DNA of 64,000 bases. Origin: JAPWJZ01 sp964575605. Lineage in GTDB: Bacteria > Pseudomonadota > Alphaproteobacteria > Micavibrionales > UBA2020. Every line of letters starts with the position of its first letter. The stretch's first letter is position 1. This document shows, in pieces, positions 53,213 to 59,920 of this stretch. Made by a program: the position numbers and the translations under genes. The notes beneath the pieces were generated by a model, which worked only from the letters and a program-made list of their open reading frames with translations, was not told where the DNA came from and searched no databases. The stretch lies in contig CAZNRN010000009.1 of NCBI GenBank assembly GCA_964575605.1, forward strand, positions 1 through 64,000, written 5' to 3'.

Positions 53213-53230
53213 TAGTTTAAAAAACTAGTC
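53213..53230 (-). terminator. Short palindromic hairpin after the PRTase gene
   Basis: ACTAGTTT / AAACTAGT lies just downstream of the 53238-53783 stop codon on the minus strand. It could act as a weak terminator; there is no long U-tract. Confidence 0.3.
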
Positions 53231-53237
53231 ATTCCGA

Positions 53238-53783
53238 TTAGACAGTCTGTGCAAGCGCTAAAGACCACACCCCAGCTGCTCCAGCTCTTACAAGGATCGT
53301 CCTGCAAGCTGTTAAAGAATTTCCGGTGGTCGATACATCATCCAGTAAAAGAACCCTTTTCCCGCTAATCAAGGTAGTCTGCATCGGAATGATACTATTG
53401 AGGTGAGTTGAAATATCGCGGTTTCCACCATGAGAAAGCTTTTGGATAGTCTTATTCCTAACTAAACAGCCAGTGGCGTTTACCCTGTTATTCTTGGCGC
53501 ATAAGATTCGGGCAAGGTTGTAAAGTGGGCCTGTCGTCTTCATCGCTTCATGGGACGGTACAACGCAAACTGAGAAATCAGACGCCAGCAGCGGGTCAAT
53601 GATGGCTGCAAATGCCTCCACTACCTTCTGGCTATTCTCCTTAAAGTCAAAAATTCTCTTGCTGTACTTATCGTAGTTGGCACTCGTGCCACCCATATCC
53701 TTATGCTGCTTATAGCTGTGAAAATCGCCGAGATACTTAATCGCAAGCTTATTATCGGCCTCAAGTACATATACTCCCGGCAT
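53238..53783 (-). CDS. Phosphoribosyltransferase 2 of DprA-PRTase locus (ShosT-like candidate)
   Basis: A 181-aa PRTase fold. The PRPP-binding loop is VLLLDDVSTTGNSL; the preceding FSVCVVPSHEAMKTTGP strand is the region that contacts substrate, and LVRNKTIQKLSHGGNRDISTHLNS contains the flexible loop. ComF-like in architecture but no zinc finger. In the ShosTA system a PRTase-fold toxin is neutralised by a DprA-like partner; this protein has the right fold but is separated from the DprA gene by another PRTase. GGACGG precedes ATG 53783. Confidence 0.78.
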   Translation of the reverse strand: MPGVYVLEADNKLAIKYLGDFHSYKQHKDMGGTSANYDKYSKRIFDFKENSQKVVEAFAAIIDPLLASDFSVCVVPSHEAMKTTGPLYNLARILCAKNNRVNATGCLVRNKTIQKLSHGGNRDISTHLNSIIPMQTTLISGKRVLLLDDVSTTGNSLTACRTILVRAGAAGVWSLALAQTV

Positions 53784-53822
53784 TTTAAACCGTCCTTAAA
53801 AACATGCTTAATATCGGAAAAC

Positions 53823-54473
53823 TCAGAAGTCCTGAGTTTCATCCGTGTTGGCAAAAATACGGCGCGTAATGAAGAGGCCGTCCACTTTAGCGTCTGGAAA
53901 TCGTTGTTGTAGCAGACGCTGCATGGCCTTGAAATGAGTTCCTGCCGTCAACATATCATCGACCACTACTATCGTATGCGGTGGCGGGTCGGTTAAGCTT
54001 TCATCAATTTGCCAAACGTCCAGTAATTCACTTTGTCGAAGCCGATCTGCTCCGGCTTCGTGCGACCTGCGGGTATTCGCGGTCTGAACAACAAGCTCGC
54101 GCGCATCAATTCTCTTAATCTCGTTGACGCGCCGGAGGATGGCGGCCATGCGGTCATCATAATCCGGGTCGGTGCTTACCCTCGATGAGGGTACTGGCAC
54201 AAAAACGACTCCGTCCACATTGACGATGTTATCGGCGATAACCTGCGCGCATTTGTTAATCGCGGCTTGCTTGTATCTTGCCCTCTGCGGGTTTGCCCGA
54301 ATTTCAGAAGGTCTTATTTTCAGGTTCGTTATGAGCTGGTTCGCCTCGCTATAATCGTATCGCTGCCCTCTGGTGTACTCCCAAATGAAGTAACATTCGT
54401 CCGTGGCCTCCAAATGTGCATGGGCGTCCCCCATAATCTCATGGGCGAATGTTGATAGACGAGGGGAGGTCAT
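53823..54473 (-). CDS. Phosphoribosyltransferase 1 of DprA-PRTase locus (ShosT-like candidate)
   Basis: A 216-aa protein with a helical N-terminal domain (HAHLEATDECYFIWEYTRGQRYDYSEANQL region) and a C-terminal PRTase fold: VVFVPVPSSRVSTDPDYDDR, ELVVQTANTRRSHEAG and the PRPP loop IVVVDDMLTAGTHF. The start ATG 54473 overlaps the DprA-like stop as ATGA, so translation is coupled; this makes it the most likely toxin partner of a ShosTA-like pair. Thirty-nine bases separate it from the second PRTase. Confidence 0.8.
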   Translation of the reverse strand: MTSPRLSTFAHEIMGDAHAHLEATDECYFIWEYTRGQRYDYSEANQLITNLKIRPSEIRANPQRARYKQAAINKCAQVIADNIVNVDGVVFVPVPSSRVSTDPDYDDRMAAILRRVNEIKRIDARELVVQTANTRRSHEAGADRLRQSELLDVWQIDESLTDPPPHTIVVVDDMLTAGTHFKAMQRLLQQRFPDAKVDGLFITRRIFANTDETQDF

Positions 54474-55360
54474 TTCAGATTGTCCCAAATATCTTCAGAT
54501 TTGCGGACTCTAATCGCTCCGCGCTTCTCAAACTTGGCAGGCCAAGTTAGGTCTTTGCGCTCGAAGCATGAATTGAGGATGAATAGTTTTCGGCCTTGTT
54601 TAAGGGCGGCCTGTGCCTGAGTGAGCGTCCCCGACGTTTCCCCGGCTTCAACAATGATCGTAGCGCGTGTTAATGCGCTCATTGTCTTATTCCGCTCAGG
54701 GAAGAAGAACCTATTTACGCGCCAAGTCTGGCGCAAATACCTTAATACGGGTACTTGTGATATGAGAAGATAACTATGAGCAATCTTGGCTTGCAGATCG
54801 GCATTTGACTTAGGATATTGTTCACCTAATGGCGTACCTATAACGGCAATAGTAACGCCTTTTTCGGCAATTGCTGATGAATGCGCCGCCCGGTCAATGC
54901 CTTCCGCCAGTCCTGACACGACGGCAAAGCCGTTTGAAACCGCCTCCCTAGCCGTTCTTTCGGCACGTTTAATGCCTTCCTCACTAGGTTTTCGGCTGCC
55001 CACTACGGCAACAGATTTCTGCTCGGCTAGTTCCCACGCACCGCTGTAATACAATAGTTCAACAGGGTGGTCTGCATCCCGTAATGTTTTAGGATAGTCT
55101 CCGGCGTGATTGATCCTAATACCAAAGGACTCTACCGATGTTTTTCGGAAGTATTCCAATACCTCGTGAAATCGCTTTTCAGCTTCTTTGGCAGGTACAA
55201 AGTCAGAAGGCAGGGACTCGGGATTGTCTTTAAACTTCTTTGCAATAGTGGCGAAGGAAGCTTTATCCTCCAACCAGAGAGATTCATACGCGCCTAATTC
55301 AATCAGCGGGTTTACTGGCTCAATAAAAGGCCCATCTACTTTTTTTAAGCCAAGAGCCAT
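54470..55360 (-). CDS. DprA/Smf-like protein (ShosA-like candidate)
   Basis: A 296-aa DprA-type Rossmann protein. Motifs: KSVAVVGSRKPSEEG, VSGLAEGIDRAAHSSAI, IAVIGTPLGEQYPKSNADL and RATIIVEAGETSGTLTQAQAAL. The N-terminal part (1-95) is not the SAM-like domain of canonical DprA, and there is no C-terminal winged helix, so it is not the housekeeping competence protein. In ShosTA systems the DprA-like member is the antitoxin/regulator. ATG 55360 has GGAG nine bases upstream; a GTG seven codons earlier has no such site. Coupled to the following PRTase by ATGA. Confidence 0.85.
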   Translation of the reverse strand: MALGLKKVDGPFIEPVNPLIELGAYESLWLEDKASFATIAKKFKDNPESLPSDFVPAKEAEKRFHEVLEYFRKTSVESFGIRINHAGDYPKTLRDADHPVELLYYSGAWELAEQKSVAVVGSRKPSEEGIKRAERTAREAVSNGFAVVSGLAEGIDRAAHSSAIAEKGVTIAVIGTPLGEQYPKSNADLQAKIAHSYLLISQVPVLRYLRQTWRVNRFFFPERNKTMSALTRATIIVEAGETSGTLTQAQAALKQGRKLFILNSCFERKDLTWPAKFEKRGAIRVRKSEDIWDNLK

Positions 55361-55575
55361 AACGAGAATCTCCAAGCGCACTCAAGAACAAACCATGTAC
55401 TAATGTAGCAGATATAAAAAAGATGTCCTATTCAAATTGATAGCAACTGCCACCAGAACTTTTGCGGGCTTGCTTGCCCACTTATCCACAGGCCAATGCC
55501 TAGTCAACGTATTGAGTTTCGGAGTTTTCCTTAAAGAAATATTGGGTTTATTCGCAATCCGATGCACCGCCAAGA

Positions 55576-55869
55576 CTACATTTTTGCATTGCGTAGTTTC
55601 TTCTTAGCTTCGTTAATTTCCGTTTGCGTCGGATTTTCCTTGCCCGTTATCATTCTGTCGAAAACGCCCTTAATTTCAGGAGTAAGCTCAGGCGTGCCTT
55701 TTTTTTTATCTTGGGAATCGAAGTATGCGCCCAACCCAAGTAAGACGGCGGCAGTTCCTACTCCGCCAATGGCTGCGCCGAGTATTGAAAATGTTTTATC
55801 CATTATTTCGCCACCAGCAAATCCTCCGATAACAGTGGCAACAATCAATACAATTATAAAAATTCTCAA
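55576..55869 (-). CDS. 97-aa membrane protein
   Basis: Two hydrophobic helices (about 1-20 and 27-48), then a soluble charged tail (DSQDKKKGTPELTPEIKGVFD...). The start is TTG 55869 with GGAGG six bases upstream and overlaps the preceding stop as TTGA. A helix-rich C-terminal tail ends in KKLRNAKM. Not recognised. Confidence 0.6.
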   Translation of the reverse strand: MRIFIIVLIVATVIGGFAGGEIMDKTFSILGAAIGGVGTAAVLLGLGAYFDSQDKKKGTPELTPEIKGVFDRMITGKENPTQTEINEAKKKLRNAKM

Positions 55870-56309
55870 ACTAAGCCTCCAATTTTATTCCGGTTGTAAC
55901 TGTCTTCCATCCCATAGTCGCGGGAAGTGTTTTCTAGTGCTGTTAAAACTCGCGAAACAAGTGAACAGCGGTTTAAATTCTTTACACAAATGTCGAATAC
56001 TTCCCTTTGCTGCTCAAAAGCAGCCGGATTAAGTTTCGGGCTTTGTACTCCTGCATTTGGCAATTTCATGGCCGAGGCCATCAACTTTGTAACTTGAGCA
56101 AGCTGCGAAAATGAATCTAGGATAAAACATGCAGCGGCATCATATTCATTGCCGCCCTCAGCACAGATATTGAAAGTTAAAGCCTTAAAACTTTTCTCGT
56201 ATGCGCCAAAACCATTTTTCTCAAAATCATTCTTATAGATCTCCCTCAGTATTTGGAGAGTCTTTCGACGGAAAGCAGAGATACGGAATAGAGCCTTGAT
56301 GACTTTCAT
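55866..56309 (-). CDS. 147-aa helical hypothetical protein
   Basis: A soluble, helix-rich protein (ILREIYKNDFEKNGFGAYEKSFKAL, FILDSFSQLAQVTKLMASAMKL). AAGGA precedes ATG 56309. It lies between the 98-aa and 97-aa membrane protein genes, spaced by two bases and overlapping by four. Not recognised. Confidence 0.6.
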   Translation of the reverse strand: MKVIKALFRISAFRRKTLQILREIYKNDFEKNGFGAYEKSFKALTFNICAEGGNEYDAAACFILDSFSQLAQVTKLMASAMKLPNAGVQSPKLNPAAFEQQREVFDICVKNLNRCSLVSRVLTALENTSRDYGMEDSYNRNKIGGLV

Positions 56310-56311
56310 CC

Positions 56312-56608
56312 CTAATCCTTGATCTTGTAAGCAATGAACCCAAACAAAGCCGCGCTGGCTATGTTGAAGATCATCCATATTTCTCTCGTTAGATGGATGG
56401 GTATTATCGGGTTAAACAAAATAGCCGTCGCAATAGAAGCCCAAGCCCAGGGCGGGACTTTCTCTTGTTTGAAACCATAGTAAATGGCTGCGCCGCTACC
56501 TAAAGAAACGGCTATGCGAAGAAACATATAGTAGCCGTATGGCAGGGGGAGTAATGCAATTAGGGAGAGTACCGCGATAGCAACAAAAGCTGGTCTGATT
56601 TTTTTCAT
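56312..56608 (-). CDS. 98-aa membrane protein
   Basis: Three hydrophobic helices with little loop sequence (FVAIAVLSLIALLPLPYGYYMFL, AAIYYGFKQ, IWMIFNIASAALFGFIAY). Short all-membrane proteins of about this length, ending -YKIKD, occur in many bacteria (DUF6804-like is possible, not certain). Five bases after the DUF2939-like gene. Function unknown. Confidence 0.6.
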   Translation of the reverse strand: MKKIRPAFVAIAVLSLIALLPLPYGYYMFLRIAVSLGSGAAIYYGFKQEKVPPWAWASIATAILFNPIIPIHLTREIWMIFNIASAALFGFIAYKIKD

Positions 56609-56613
56609 GAAGA

Positions 56614-57756
56614 TTACTTTTTGCCAACTGGCTTTGGAATGCCGTAACTAATTTTCCGTTCCGTTACTGAATCTGGCTCAATTACGAAAGCATGTGACCA
56701 TTCGCCTACTTCGCCTTGCCACATGCTTGACCCATATACTAAAAAGCCAATCTTATCGTCGGCAAAAACCACAGGAACTATTGCTCCCGAGTCACCCCAA
56801 ACGCCTTCCGAATAAATATGGTCGAACTTCTTTATGATCGTTATTCCTGACTCGTTGATAGTCGATACCACCAAGGACAGGTCGCCTCCGCAGGCGTGGC
56901 AATCAGGGAAAGACTTACCGTCACCTTTTAGACGGTCGAAGAGTAGATAGAAATTCCCGCCAGTTCCAAAACCAGATTTCGGGTTGTACTTGAAAATTCC
57001 GTCTGACTCATCCGCTAGTATGGTTGGATTTGATTTATCTGTCGTATCGGTTTTCAGGCTAGAAAGGGAGTAAGCCTTTCGAATAAGGTTCTGAAACTCA
57101 ATAAAACTAAAAGCGTCACTATCTGGCACTATCAGGTGCGCCTCAGACTGTAATATCCGTTTACCTAGCCCATCCTCTCCTGTTGGAACGTCCTCACCCC
57201 CACCCTTGATACGCTCCATTTTTTTGGGCGTGTCAAAAATAGGCTTCATCAAATCCCAATCCTGAGAGTCCAAATAGTTATCTTGCAACGAGATTTCGCA
57301 TAAAGACCAAGAAGAAAAACCCTTCTTGCAGAGTATCCAGTCGGGATATTCAAAGGCGCGATTCTTATCAGTAAATTTAACTTCAACTTGATCGCTGCGG
57401 ACATATCTAACTGAGGTTTTAATTTGCTCCATACGGATTCGTAAGATTTGGAATAATTTAGAATTAAAGAAATCAGTCGAGTTTACGAATGTTTCAGAAA
57501 TCTTTTTGGATACTGTTTCAGCCACTTCATAGCTCTGAAAACCTAGCTTTCTCTTATACAAGTTACGAAATTCGTTCTCGATGTTGGGCTTAAGTGCTTC
57601 AAAATCTACATTCGCATTGAACTTGGCTTTATCTTTTTGGATAAATGACTGTGTTAAATTATCTAACGTCATGTAGGGGAGGTAATAATAAATTGAACCC
57701 GCCGCGCAGACCACGGCGAGCAACATTAACAAAACTTTAGAATTATTCTTTTTCAT
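56614..57756 (-). CDS. DUF2939-domain membrane-anchored protein
   Basis: A 380-aa protein with an N-terminal anchor (KVLLMLLAVVCAAGSIYYYLP) followed by a DUF2939 domain: MTLDNLTQSFIQKDKAKFNANVDFEALKPNIENEF (read in parts) fits the family pattern of a D-x-x-x-L-x-x-Y/F-V-D-F motif. The rest (about 130-380) is unrecognised, with a CHACGG motif near residue 285 that could bind a metal or form a disulfide. It probably faces the periplasm. Start ATG 57756; ribosome site weak. Placed ten bases after the GmrSD-AlbA fusion gene, so transcribed with the RM operon. Confidence 0.65.
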   Translation of the reverse strand: MKKNNSKVLLMLLAVVCAAGSIYYYLPYMTLDNLTQSFIQKDKAKFNANVDFEALKPNIENEFRNLYKRKLGFQSYEVAETVSKKISETFVNSTDFFNSKLFQILRIRMEQIKTSVRYVRSDQVEVKFTDKNRAFEYPDWILCKKGFSSWSLCEISLQDNYLDSQDWDLMKPIFDTPKKMERIKGGGEDVPTGEDGLGKRILQSEAHLIVPDSDAFSFIEFQNLIRKAYSLSSLKTDTTDKSNPTILADESDGIFKYNPKSGFGTGGNFYLLFDRLKGDGKSFPDCHACGGDLSLVVSTINESGITIIKKFDHIYSEGVWGDSGAIVPVVFADDKIGFLVYGSSMWQGEVGEWSHAFVIEPDSVTERKISYGIPKPVGKK

Positions 57757-57766
57757 GTGCTGCGAA

Positions 57767-59896
57767 TTAAAATCTTTCTTTGATATAAGCCTGAACCTCA
57801 CTCAACGGAAGCTCTTGTGAGGCGTTCCCACTCCTGACAAATACTTTTTCGACAAGTTGGCCATTCTTATCAGTCATTTTAAGCGTGATAAGTTGGCTGG
57901 CCGGGGAAACCTCGACTTGACAAATTTCCACTCCATTGACGGTAGGAAACCTTACTTTAATTCTGCTGGTTACAAACGTCACGCCGAAGGCTTGTCTGAA
58001 GAGATTATTCAAGTGAAGTTCAAACTTATCCTTATCCCCATTCTCTAGTGTCGAATATTCGTGTTCCAGTCCGAGGATAGAACCATCATCTTTTACACCA
58101 ATAAGTAATGTTCCCCCCTGCTTATTAGCGAAAGCGGCAACAGATTTCAAAATAACTTCTTCAAGTTTTTTGTTCAGTACACCTTGTTTGTGATCCCAAC
58201 GAAGTTGAGCCTTAAACTCTAATACGTCGTTTTCTCCCTCTGCTATTAATTCTTCGGTGGTTAATGGCAGAGAAGTCACTTCCGTTTCGGTGATATTTTC
58301 AAGAAACTGATTCAGTTCCTCGGCTAAGATTTTTCGCCTCGCTGCTAAAAAGTCCTCATATTTATCTAATTTCCAAAGAGTTTCATCTGGCGGAATACAT
58401 TGTAAGGGCATAGCTCTTGGATAAGCACCCTTAACTGACATGAGATAATTATATGGGTCTTCTGCCGATTTTGTGCGGTTAGCGATTTGTGTCAAAATTG
58501 CTCTATTGGTTAATTCTTGAGCTAGCGAATATTTAATTCTGTTATCCTTGCCGTATCCTCTGTCCTTCAGAAGACTGAAGGGGAAAATGTGGTCGCGTTC
58601 TAGCTGATATTTTTTCCCCATATTCTTGCGTAGAGTTAGTCCTGTCGTAAAACAAACAGCATCAACGCTTTTGAAATACCACTTCATAAGTCCAAATAAT
58701 GGATGCCTGACATCACGCCCAATAAATTCATCGGGTGAAATCTCTAAGCGTCTATCCTCAGAGATAACCCCAAGCAATTCGTCAAAAGGGCTTGTCGATT
58801 CATTCACAATCCTTAAATCCTGATCGAGCCTTGCGTGGAGCTGGCTGACATACCTGCCACGGATTTGGGAATAGTAAAACCATTTTACCATCTTCCGTAT
58901 TTCACTATCCGATGGATGCTTATTCTGTTTATCAAAGCAGAATACGATCATGGGGATTAGCGCAAAGGGCGAGTTAATTTCATCTGTGTGGTCAACATAG
59001 GCGTGTGACCTCATGATATTAACCACGTAATCCAAGACCTGGCTCTCAAGACGTTTCCACACATCTCGGATTTTGTCATTATTCTCGGGGGCATGGAGCT
59101 TGGTCATATCAGAGCCAAGGTGGTACATGCACCCAAGTAGAACAAATACGATAAAGTCTAACCTGAAGACAAATCCGACTTTTTCAAGCTCCGCCAATTT
59201 AGCCTTGAAAACATCTCGGGCTTGAGGCCAGTAACCGGAAATTTGCGCTAAGGCAAGCTCTGCTTCAGTTAATGAAACTCCGCTAGCATTGACTTTATAG
59301 AATATATCGATTGCCTCCCTGATGTTTGCTCTCACAGGAATTGTCTGTTCGGGAAACTCTCGATCAACAATGCTTTGAATTTTTAGCATGTTGTCATCTA
59401 TCAGATCATCAAACTCCCGACTTACTGTTTCTCCGTTCTCTTCCATTTGGCGCACAATATCTTTTGCGCGTATCTTCTTTTGAAAGATATCGGTGATATT
59501 CTGCCAGCGTGGTTCTTTCTTCATTTTTGCAGGCGAGTGATATTCAAGTTCCAGAGTTTCAACATTCACGTAAAGCCCACGAGTGTTTACTGTGATTTCT
59601 GGCTCGGTATAATAAGGGGGTATATCGCCCTTAATTAGCATGTACAAAGTTGTAATACGCTGCTGACCATCTAACAGAATTCTGACTGCACCTTGTTTTT
59701 CATTGTAAACATGCTTTCCCTTTAACTCAGGCGGGCTGCTTGTCTCCCAAGTAAGCATAGTTCCTGTGGGATACTCTTTTATAAGAGAGTCGAGCAATTT
59801 TTTTGCATCTTCACGTTTCCAAACATATTCGCGCTGAAAGGCTGGTACGTAAAGTTGGTTTTCGTCAATCTTATCTAAGATCGTAGATATTTTCAT
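57767..59896 (-). CDS. GmrSD-like DUF262/HNH protein fused to AlbA_2 (Schlafen-type) domain
   Basis: A 709-aa fusion. The N-terminal DUF262 (ParB-like) domain has VPAFQREYVWKREDAKKLLDSL and DGQQR at residues 76-80, the nucleotide-hydrolysing signature of GmrS-type proteins. A DUF1524-like HNH region follows with LERDHIFPFSLL (Glu433, Asp435, His436) and ELTNRAILTQIANRTKS. From about 548 a new domain begins (ELIAEGENDVLEFKAQ, AAFANKQGGTLLIGVKDDGS), matching AlbA_2/Schlafen proteins. GmrSD cleaves modified phage DNA; the AlbA_2 part is unusual for it. It follows the type III res gene by 24 bases. Confidence 0.85.
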   Translation of the reverse strand: MKISTILDKIDENQLYVPAFQREYVWKREDAKKLLDSLIKEYPTGTMLTWETSSPPELKGKHVYNEKQGAVRILLDGQQRITTLYMLIKGDIPPYYTEPEITVNTRGLYVNVETLELEYHSPAKMKKEPRWQNITDIFQKKIRAKDIVRQMEENGETVSREFDDLIDDNMLKIQSIVDREFPEQTIPVRANIREAIDIFYKVNASGVSLTEAELALAQISGYWPQARDVFKAKLAELEKVGFVFRLDFIVFVLLGCMYHLGSDMTKLHAPENNDKIRDVWKRLESQVLDYVVNIMRSHAYVDHTDEINSPFALIPMIVFCFDKQNKHPSDSEIRKMVKWFYYSQIRGRYVSQLHARLDQDLRIVNESTSPFDELLGVISEDRRLEISPDEFIGRDVRHPLFGLMKWYFKSVDAVCFTTGLTLRKNMGKKYQLERDHIFPFSLLKDRGYGKDNRIKYSLAQELTNRAILTQIANRTKSAEDPYNYLMSVKGAYPRAMPLQCIPPDETLWKLDKYEDFLAARRKILAEELNQFLENITETEVTSLPLTTEELIAEGENDVLEFKAQLRWDHKQGVLNKKLEEVILKSVAAFANKQGGTLLIGVKDDGSILGLEHEYSTLENGDKDKFELHLNNLFRQAFGVTFVTSRIKVRFPTVNGVEICQVEVSPASQLITLKMTDKNGQLVEKVFVRSGNASQELPLSEVQAYIKERF

Positions 59897-59920
59897 TTAT
59901 GCTCCACTTTTATGTAAGCG

